Assembly (NCBI GenBank): GCA_022826025.1
Contig: JAJDVR010000159.1
Coordinates: 1-37,894 of the forward strand
Direction: 5' to 3'
Source: Gemmatimonadota bacterium
GTDB lineage: Bacteria > Gemmatimonadota > Gemmatimonadetes > Longimicrobiales > Gaopeijiaceae
Length of the DNA stretch: 37,894 nucleotides
Below the pieces are notes generated by a model. The model saw nothing but the letters and a program-made list of their open reading frames with translations, ran no database searches and had not been told where the DNA came from. Of this stretch, positions 32,626 through 37,894 are shown in pieces. Numbering within the stretch: position 1 is the first letter of the stretch; the number at the start of each line of letters is the position of its first letter. Made by a program: the position numbers and the translations under genes.

Positions 32626-33573
32626 TCAGCCGTGCGGTGCCTCCCCCGCCTGCTGCTCGTCACTCGACAGCGTTCCGACGCTGCGGACGACGAGGGTGCC
32701 CGAGCCCTCGTTGGTGAAGATCTCGCGCAGCAGACTGTCGCGCGCGCTTCCGGAGATGAGATGCACGCGCGGGACGCCGCCGTCGATGGCGCTTTCGATG
32801 GCCGCTGCCTTGGCCAGCATGCCCCGTACGAGCACGCCCTGCTCACGCAATCCGCGGAGCCTCGCCAGGTCGAGGTAGGAGATCAGGGTCGCCGGATCCC
32901 CGGGGTCGCGGAGAATACCGGGCGCCGACATGGTGAAAACGAGCTTCGTGGCCTCGAGCGCCTGCGCGAGCGCGCTCGCCACGGTGTCGGCATTGATGTT
33001 GAGCAGCCGCCCCTCGGCGTCCGCGGAAAGCGGGCTCACCACCGGCACCCATCCCTGGTCCAGGAAGACGTGCAGCGACGAAGGGTCGACGGACTCGATG
33101 TCTCCCACGAATCCGAAGTCCACGGGATTCGGGCCCTCCCCCTCCATGTGCACGGGGGGACGGCGGGTGGCTGTCACCAGACCGGCGTCCACCCCCGAGA
33201 CGCCGACGGCGCGGAACCCTTCCTTCCGGCAGGCGCCCAGCAGCGCCGTGTTGACCTCGCCGCTCAGCACCTGGGCGGCGACGCGCAGATCCTCGGGACG
33301 CGTAACCCGGCGACCCGCCACCATTCGGGGCTCGTGGCCCAGGCGGCGCGCGAGTTCGGTGGACTGGGGCCCGCCGCCGTGCACGAGAACCAGACGGATC
33401 CCCAGGGAGTTGAGGATGCCCACCTGTTCCATCAGAGCATCGATGCGCCCGGCGCCCTGCAGGACCTCGCCGCCCACCTTGAGGACGAAGATGCGCTCGC
33501 GGAAAAGGCGCACGTAGGGCGCGGCCGCGCGCAGGCCGGCAAACCCCCGGTCGGCTGCTCGCAAGCGCTTCAC
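32626..33573 (-). CDS. argB: Acetylglutamate kinase
   Basis: The predicted protein has 315 residues from GTG 33573, which overlaps the argD TGA (GTGA) and has GAGGAGG five bases upstream. ArgB phosphorylates N-acetylglutamate. The amino-acid-kinase fold shows FVLKVGGEVLQGAG, the ATP/phosphate loop LVHGGGPQSTELARRLG, GRRVTRPEDL, VGVSGVDAGLVTA, NINADTVASALAQALEATKLVF, and APGILRD. It is longer than many ArgB (about 260-300) because of N- and C-terminal tails. A LysZ role (LysW pathway) is unlikely, because no LysW was found. Last gene of the operon within the window. Confidence 0.9.
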   Translation of the reverse strand: MKRLRAADRGFAGLRAAAPYVRLFRERIFVLKVGGEVLQGAGRIDALMEQVGILNSLGIRLVLVHGGGPQSTELARRLGHEPRMVAGRRVTRPEDLRVAAQVLSGEVNTALLGACRKEGFRAVGVSGVDAGLVTATRRPPVHMEGEGPNPVDFGFVGDIESVDPSSLHVFLDQGWVPVVSPLSADAEGRLLNINADTVASALAQALEATKLVFTMSAPGILRDPGDPATLISYLDLARLRGLREQGVLVRGMLAKAAAIESAIDGGVPRVHLISGSARDSLLREIFTNEGSGTLVVRSVGTLSSDEQQAGEAPHG

Positions 33574-34760
33574 CTTGCCTCCTCGGGCATCCCCCGCAGG
33601 GCTTCGGCGAGCTGCGCTGCTTCGGACGCCCGCAGCGTGAGGGGAGGCATGACCCGCAGCCATGCCGGGTCCGAACTGGTTCCCGCCAGGATGTCCTGGT
33701 CCAGCAGTGCGTCGCGAACTTCGCGCGCGGAGGTCGTGCACTCGAGCCCGAGCAGCATGCCGCGGCCGCGAATCCCGAGCACAGGCCCCGTAACACAACT
33801 GGCGCGAAGCTCCCGCTCGCGCGTCGCCACCTGCTGCAGAAGCCCCTCCTCGCGGATGGTGTCCAGCACCGCTTCGATGACCGCGCACGCGAGCGGTCCT
33901 CCCCCGAAGGTGCTTCCCATGTCCCCGATTCGCAGCTGATCGCCCAAAGCCCGTGACATGATGAGGGCGCTGCACGGGAATCCGGCGCCGAGCGCCTTCG
34001 CGGTGGTGAGCATGTCCGGAACCACGCCGGTGTGTTCGATCGCGAAGGGTTGTCCGCTCCGCCCCATCCCGCACTGCACCTCGTCCGCGATCAGGAAGGC
34101 GTCGTGGCGGTCGCAGGCCGCGCGCAAGGCACGCACATAGTCCGATTCAAGCACGTACGCGCCCGCAATGCCCTGGATGGGCTCGAGGATGACGGCTGCG
34201 GTCTTGTCGTCGATGGCGGCGGCTGCCCTGGCCGCGTCGTCGCGCGGCACGAAGGTCACGTCGAACGGGGTGTCCGGGAAGCCGTACCAGCGCTCGCGGG
34301 CCCGCCAGGTCACGGCGGCGGCCGCGGCCGAACGGCCGTGGAACCCGTGCTCCAGCGCGACCACGCGCCTGCGGCCCGTCAATCTGCAGGCCAGCCTGAG
34401 GGCGTTCTCGTTGGCCTCCGCGCCGGAATTGACGAAGAAGACGCAGTCCAGGTCGTCCGGCGCGAACTCGGCCAGCTTGTCGGCGGCGCTTGCCCGCACC
34501 CTCAGCGCGTTCACGTTGCTGGTGAACATCAGTTCGCCCGCCTGTCTGCGGACGGCGTCCAGCACTTTCGGGTGACCGTAGCCGAGCGCGCACACCGCGT
34601 GCCCGCCGTAGAGGTCGAGCAGCCGGCGCCCGTCGGCACACCGGAGGTATGCGCCCCGGCCCGACACCGGCTCCACCGGCAACTGGCCGTACACCTGGGC
34701 CAGATGTCGCGCCTCGGCCTCGCGCGCGTCCGGGATGAGCGCCGTCGGTTGCGCGTTCAC
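33570..34760 (-). CDS. argD: Acetylornithine aminotransferase
   Basis: The predicted protein has 396 residues from GTG 34760, which overlaps the argC stop (GTGA); a longer frame to 34826 lies inside argC. It is PLP-dependent and converts N-acetylglutamate semialdehyde to N-acetylornithine. Class III aminotransferase blocks are DLYGGHAVCALGYGHPKVLDA, FVNSGAEANENALRLA, EHGFHGRSAAA, ILEPIQGIAGAYV, LIADEVQCGMGRSG (cofactor Asp) and TTAKALGAGFPCSALIM (PLP Lys in TAKALG), then GSTFGGGPLACAV. The short spacing and overlap with argC and argB give one coupled operon. Confidence 0.9.
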   Translation of the reverse strand: MNAQPTALIPDAREAEARHLAQVYGQLPVEPVSGRGAYLRCADGRRLLDLYGGHAVCALGYGHPKVLDAVRRQAGELMFTSNVNALRVRASAADKLAEFAPDDLDCVFFVNSGAEANENALRLACRLTGRRRVVALEHGFHGRSAAAAAVTWRARERWYGFPDTPFDVTFVPRDDAARAAAAIDDKTAAVILEPIQGIAGAYVLESDYVRALRAACDRHDAFLIADEVQCGMGRSGQPFAIEHTGVVPDMLTTAKALGAGFPCSALIMSRALGDQLRIGDMGSTFGGGPLACAVIEAVLDTIREEGLLQQVATRERELRASCVTGPVLGIRGRGMLLGLECTTSAREVRDALLDQDILAGTSSDPAWLRVMPPLTLRASEAAQLAEALRGMPEEAR

Positions 34761-35812
34761 ATCCACGCCGGTGCCGGAGCGGTCAGCCCGGTGGCTTCGG
34801 GAAGCCCATGCAGCACATTCATCCATTGGATCGCCCCGCCGGCCGCGCCCTTGACCAGGTTGTCGAGCGCCACCGTAACCGCCAGCGTGCCCCGGTTCAC
34901 CGCCGTCGCCAGACGGGCGTGATTGCTGCCCACCACGTCCTTCAGCCTCGGCGGTGCATCGACCAGGTGCACGAAGGGCGCCTTCGCATAGTGATCGGCA
35001 TAGGCGTCGCGCACCTGGCTCGCGTCAACCCCGTCGAGCAGCCGCGCATGCAACACCATGTAGATGCCGCGCGCGAAGGGACCGGATGTCGGAACGAAGT
35101 GCAGTTGAACGCCTCGGCCGGTCGAAGCCCGCAGGATCCCTTCCACCTCCGGCGCATGGCGATGTGCGAGCGGCTTGTAGGCGAACATGTTGGCGTGCCG
35201 GGTGGGATGGTGGGTCGTCGGCCTGGGAGCGCGCCCCGCCCCGGTACTCCCCGTCACCGCGCTCACCATCAGGCGGGGATCGACGAGCTCGGGGCGCATC
35301 AGCGGCATGGCGGCGAGCAACATCCCGGTGGCAAAGCATCCGGGATGGCCGACGTGGCGGGGCTTGCGCGTGGTGGCGTGCTCCGGCAGCAGGCTCCGGA
35401 ACATCGGCATGCGATCCGGGGCCCCGTGCTCGATCCCGTACACGGCTTCGTAGGCCTCGGCATCGCGAAAGCGAAAGTCCGCGGATACGTCGACCACGCT
35501 CGGGACGCATTGCCGCGCCTCACAGACGCCGAGGGCCCGGTCGACCAATTGGGCGCTGGCTCCGTGGGCGGCCGTCGAGAAGATGGCGCAGCGGTCGCCG
35601 AGCGTGTCGGGCAGGTCGTCGATGGCAGTGAAGCGCAGGCCCGGCCACGCACCGCGCAGGTTGGGAAAGACCGCTTCGACCGCCTCGTGCCTGTGGCTCC
35701 GCGACACGACCGCGGCCGGCCGCATGGACGGATGGGACGCGAGCAGGCGAAGCAGCTCGCCACCCACGTAGCCGGATCCGCCGAGGACGATGGCGGGGAT
35801 CGATTCAGGCAT
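34757..35812 (-). CDS. argC: N-acetyl-gamma-glutamyl-phosphate reductase
   Basis: The predicted protein has 351 residues, NADPH-dependent, forming the semialdehyde. It has the N-terminal nucleotide motif VLGGSGYVGGELLRLLASHP, VDVSADFRFRD and YGIEHG. The active-site cysteine is C159 in GHPGCFATG. TGSTGAGRAPRPTTHHP binds substrate, and later blocks are HRHAPEVEGIL and HFVPTSGPFARGIYMV. This is the ArgC type 1 pattern. The ATG 35812 overlaps the upstream P-loop gene by eight bases, and the stop overlaps argD. Confidence 0.92.
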   Translation of the reverse strand: MPESIPAIVLGGSGYVGGELLRLLASHPSMRPAAVVSRSHRHEAVEAVFPNLRGAWPGLRFTAIDDLPDTLGDRCAIFSTAAHGASAQLVDRALGVCEARQCVPSVVDVSADFRFRDAEAYEAVYGIEHGAPDRMPMFRSLLPEHATTRKPRHVGHPGCFATGMLLAAMPLMRPELVDPRLMVSAVTGSTGAGRAPRPTTHHPTRHANMFAYKPLAHRHAPEVEGILRASTGRGVQLHFVPTSGPFARGIYMVLHARLLDGVDASQVRDAYADHYAKAPFVHLVDAPPRLKDVVGSNHARLATAVNRGTLAVTVALDNLVKGAAGGAIQWMNVLHGLPEATGLTAPAPAWM

Positions 35813-36863
35813 GTGTCCCCAGCCCGATGCGGCCGGCTACGGCGTCTCCGAGCCGGGCGCCGTGGGTCACGGCGTTGACCCCCTCCAGCCCCGTTCTTTC
35901 CCGGATGATGTCGAGTCCGACCTGGTTGTCGGTCGCGGGCCCCGTGATGAAGGCAGGAGACATCCCGAACTCCTCTTCGAGCAGCCTCGCGCCGCCCCAG
36001 GCAGCTACCGGGTCGGACGCGCACAGGAGCAGGCACGAGATGTTGGCGCGCACCGCGTCGTCCCGCAGGATGGCTTCCACGCCGTATGCGCCCAGGATTC
36101 CGTCGCCCAGTTCGAAGACGATCGCGTCGGGACCCTCGACCGCCAGGCGCTGCAGCATGGTGCGCGCCAGGTCGGGCGCATTCCCGGGCCCGGTGCTGAC
36201 CACGCCGAAGTCGGTGAAGATGGACGTGTTGCGCGCGCCCGCGTCCTCCATGGCCAGGATGTCGCGCCGCAGCGAGACGCCGGTTGCCTTGAAGGCGTCG
36301 ACGACATGTCCCCTGTGCCGGAGGCGCCCGATCACCGCGCACGCCGCCACCGTCTTGCCGGAGTTCATGCAGGTGCCGGCGAGGGCCACCACGGGAACTC
36401 CCCCCAGCTCCAGTCGGGCCCCGGTGTCCAGGGGATCGCCGCCCACCCGGGCCGGGACGCCCACGCGCTCGCCGAGATAGGGGAACTCGAGAACCACCCC
36501 GAGCACACGCGCATCGAAGGGCTGTCCCAGAGACGCGTTGACGGCGTCGCATACTCCCAGCACGCCGCCCATGTTCAGGATCTGCACGATGTCGCCCGGG
36601 CGCGTGGTTTCGGGGACGTAGCCGGAGTAGCCGAACAGCGCCTTGCGGTGGCCCAGCGCGCCCACGATGACATCCCCGCGGCGCACGCGCGCCATGCGTC
36701 CGCTCGCCAGTTCCAGCTGGTTGTAGGAGGACTTCTCGTTCAGCACCTCGACTGCCACCATCACGCCTTCCTCGCTCGGAATGCGGTCGCCGACGCGGAT
36801 TTCGCGGTCGGGACCCAGGTCCGAGGCCACGGACGCCAGCTTGTCGATGACGATGCTACGCAT
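35805..36863 (-). CDS. P-loop NTPase of unknown role in the arginine operon (DUF1611/MobB-like)
   Basis: The predicted protein has 352 residues. The N-terminal part (about 20-140) is beta-rich (VMVAVEVLNEKSSYNQLEL, ARVRRGDVIVGALGH, RPGDIVQILNMGGVLG). The C-terminal half has a Walker A at about 163-171 (GTCMNSGKT, Lys 170), then DAFKATGVSLRRDILAM, DAGA, TDFGVVSTG, PDAIVFELGDGILGAYG and a strand-rich end. The Walker A and KATG blocks resemble DUF1611/DgcN-like and MobB-like P-loop proteins but are not a close match to either by eye. The ATG overlaps the argR stop by eight bases, and the gene overlaps argC by eight, so it is translated with the pathway. No known arginine gene has this fold. It could be a regulator, an ATP-grasp-like activator or a replacement step. 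Confidence 0.55.
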   Translation of the reverse strand: MRSIVIDKLASVASDLGPDREIRVGDRIPSEEGVMVAVEVLNEKSSYNQLELASGRMARVRRGDVIVGALGHRKALFGYSGYVPETTRPGDIVQILNMGGVLGVCDAVNASLGQPFDARVLGVVLEFPYLGERVGVPARVGGDPLDTGARLELGGVPVVALAGTCMNSGKTVAACAVIGRLRHRGHVVDAFKATGVSLRRDILAMEDAGARNTSIFTDFGVVSTGPGNAPDLARTMLQRLAVEGPDAIVFELGDGILGAYGVEAILRDDAVRANISCLLLCASDPVAAWGGARLLEEEFGMSPAFITGPATDNQVGLDIIRERTGLEGVNAVTHGARLGDAVAGRIGLGTHA

Positions 36864-37374
36864 TGCCCCCGCTCCGGGGACCCGTCAGGCCGGCTTCGCG
36901 TCGCAGCCGGCCCACCAGGGCGCGCTGCTCGCTGCGGTTTCGCGTCGCGATGAAGATGGTATCGTCGCCCGACAGTGTCGCCAGGACCTCCTTCCAGCCC
37001 ATCCGGTCGAGGAAGAGCGCGATGCGCTGGGCGGCGCCGGTCGCGGTGCGCACCACCGTGAGATTCGGACCCGCCGCGTGCACCGCACGCGCGTAGCTGG
37101 AGAGCGTGCGGCGGTCCTCCTGCGAGAGGTTGAGAGGCCGCAGGCTGTAGCCGCCCGCGCCCTTCATCGCTCCCAACCGGGCCAGGTCCCGGCTGATGCA
37201 GGATTGGGTCACGACGATCCCGCGTTCTCCCAGCAGGCGCACGAGCTCCTCCTGGCTGGCGACTTCGCGCTTCGCCAGGATTCTCGCGATCACGCCCCGG
37301 CGCTGTGCCGGAGCTGTTCGTCGGTCTGACATTTTGGCAGAGGATCGCAGGGGAATCTGTCGTCGGTCTGACAT
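36856..37374 (-). CDS. argR: Arginine repressor ArgR family
   Basis: The protein has an N-terminal winged helix (RRGVIARILAKREVASQEELVRLLGERG, recognition part TQSCISRDLARLGAMK) and a C-terminal arginine-binding oligomerisation domain (LTVVRTATGAAQRIALFLDRMG, LATLSGDDTIFIATRN). Two in-frame starts are possible: 37374 (MSDRRQIP, 172 residues) or 37332 (MSDRRTAP, 158 residues). Both are ATG inside a 20-base direct repeat, and neither has a clear ribosome-binding site. The later start gives the more typical ArgR length. It is the first gene of the operon, so autoregulation with arginine as corepressor is likely. The overlap with the next gene is eight bases. Confidence 0.85.
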   Translation of the reverse strand: MSDRRQIPLRSSAKMSDRRTAPAQRRGVIARILAKREVASQEELVRLLGERGIVVTQSCISRDLARLGAMKGAGGYSLRPLNLSQEDRRTLSSYARAVHAAGPNLTVVRTATGAAQRIALFLDRMGWKEVLATLSGDDTIFIATRNRSEQRALVGRLRREAGLTGPRSGGNA

Positions 37375-37380
37375 TTTGGC
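37319..37380 (-). repeat. 20-bp direct repeat carrying two argR start codons
   Basis: CGTCGGTCTGACATTTTGGC is present at 37319-37338 and 37361-37380 (period 42, 14 codons). Read on the minus strand each copy encodes AKMSDRR with its ATG. A degenerate third relative, TGACATAATGGC, lies at 37391-37402, versus TGACATTTTGGC in the two full copies. Confidence 0.85.
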
Positions 37381-37422
37381 GGACGCCACATGACATAATG
37401 GCATACTAACCGTGATATGCAC

Positions 37423-37450
37423 ATGATATGCAGTTGTGCGGAATCGTCAA
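37423..37450 (-). promoter_or_regulatory. Putative sigma70-type promoter of the arginine operon
   Basis: On the minus strand TTGACG (37450-37445) and TATCAT (37428-37423), each five of six to consensus, are separated by 16 bases. Transcription would start near 37416, about 40 or 85 bases before the two candidate argR starts. A 9-base direct repeat TGATATGCA (37413-37421 and 37424-37432, plus strand) overlaps the -10 and may be an ArgR half-site pair. Confidence 0.55.
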
Positions 37451-37630
37451 CCCCCTTTCCGCGTTGGCTGCGGGCGAGGAATGCCCCGGACAATCTCGTT
37501 CACCCCGGGAAGTGCCGGGAATGGAGGAATGCCGCCGATTCCAGAGCGCCCCGCGCAATACTGTATCGAAGCGGTGCGGATTCCGGCAGATTACCGGTTC
37601 TTCCAACCCTTTGCAGCACAGGGAGGCTGC

Positions 37631-37894
37631 GTGAGCGATCCTGGCAGACGCGACCTTCTTTGCCGGCCGGTGGAGCACGTCGACATCCGTGCGTTCGACG
37701 CCCGTCCGGTCATTGACGAGTTCCGGCGCGCGGCCATCCAGGCGCGCAACCTGGCGCGCGCGGCGGACATCTCCTCGGAGATGCTCGCCGACCGGGAGTG
37801 CACCGTCATCCTCACGCTCGCGGGATCGCTCGTGTCCGCCGGCCTCAAGAAGGCGCTGGTGACGCTGATCGACTCCGGCATGGTGGACGTGGTG
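37631..37894 (+). CDS. Deoxyhypusine-synthase-like protein, 5' part only
   Basis: GTG 37631 has GGGAGG five bases upstream. The 88 codons run off the right edge. The visible residues include VEHVDIRAFDARPVIDEFRR, ARAADISSEMLADREC, VILTLAGSLVSAGLKKALVT and LIDSGMVDVV, the N-terminal pattern of the deoxyhypusine synthase family in its bacterial form (the GSxxSAGL region and MVDVVV NAD-binding strand). Bacteria make no hypusine; some members act as homospermidine synthases, as in Anabaena SpeY. The catalytic Lys lies beyond the window. It is divergent from argR, sharing about 250 bases of upstream sequence, which hints at joint control. Confidence 0.8.
   Translation, partial: MSDPGRRDLLCRPVEHVDIRAFDARPVIDEFRRAAIQARNLARAADISSEMLADRECTVILTLAGSLVSAGLKKALVTLIDSGMVDVV

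Noticed and set aside
32626..33573. LysW-dependent lysine pathway (LysZ/LysY/LysJ) instead of arginine genes
   Set aside because: argR heads the operon and no LysW-like acidic carrier gene is present; the arginine assignment is simpler.

Overview
This window is a GC-rich bacterial chromosome segment from a Gram-negative organism. Evidence for an outer membrane includes a Kdo transferase, a heptosyltransferase-like GT9 enzyme, RlpA, many lipoproteins and beta-barrel-like proteins ending in F. The gene families present (DUF4837 lipoproteins, Ig-like repeat lipoproteins, a CPxVYS-type lipoprotein, Tat-exported amidase, P1-family peptidase) fit the Gemmatimonadota or a related lineage best. That placement is inference from gene flavour, not from a marker tree. 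No tRNA, rRNA, CRISPR array or intact insertion sequence was recognised.

Layout. (1) 1-4016: the 5' part of an Ig-like repeat lipoprotein gene runs off the left edge on the minus strand. Divergent from it are two tandem DUF4837 lipoprotein genes and a beta-barrel-like secreted protein. (2) 4039-6034: a truncated Rpn/DUF4351 remnant and a DUF222-HNH (13E12-type) nuclease. (3) 6271-13406, minus: seven consecutive genes for exported proteins. Several junctions are ATGA stop/start overlaps. They encode an Ig-like+LRR lipoprotein, an Ig-like protein with a C-terminal beta-barrel, a small lipoprotein, a CPTVYS lipoprotein, another lipoprotein, an MGxHW secreted protein and a small secreted protein. 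This is the best candidate here for an undescribed surface system. (4) 13758-16770: divergent Kdo transferase and GT9 genes (LPS core). (5) 16958-21224: dnaE and rlpA. (6) 21579-30253: CYTH phosphatase, Tat-exported PqqB-like hydrolase, sodium:solute symporter coupled to a P1-family peptidase, DUF1015, Tat-exported amidase and cysteine synthase. (7) 30352-32616: lipoprotein and PepSY membrane protein, convergent. (8) 32626-37374, minus: overlapping arginine operon argR - P-loop NTPase - argC - argD - argB, with a deoxyhypusine-synthase-like gene leaving divergently at the right edge.

How the genes work together. The arginine operon is tightly overlapped throughout, so the unnamed P-loop protein between argR and argC is probably translated with the pathway enzymes. 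The divergent DHS-like gene suggests a link between arginine and polyamines. The 6.3-13.4 kb operon encodes only exported products and probably builds one envelope-associated assembly.

A recurring feature is short in-frame duplication at gene ends: a ribosome-binding site/start at 1034-1081, the rlpA stop, the PqqB-like stop and the argR start. Low-complexity repeat tails also occur (GT9 N terminus, P1 peptidase C terminus). An AT-rich dyad lies at 21434-21510.
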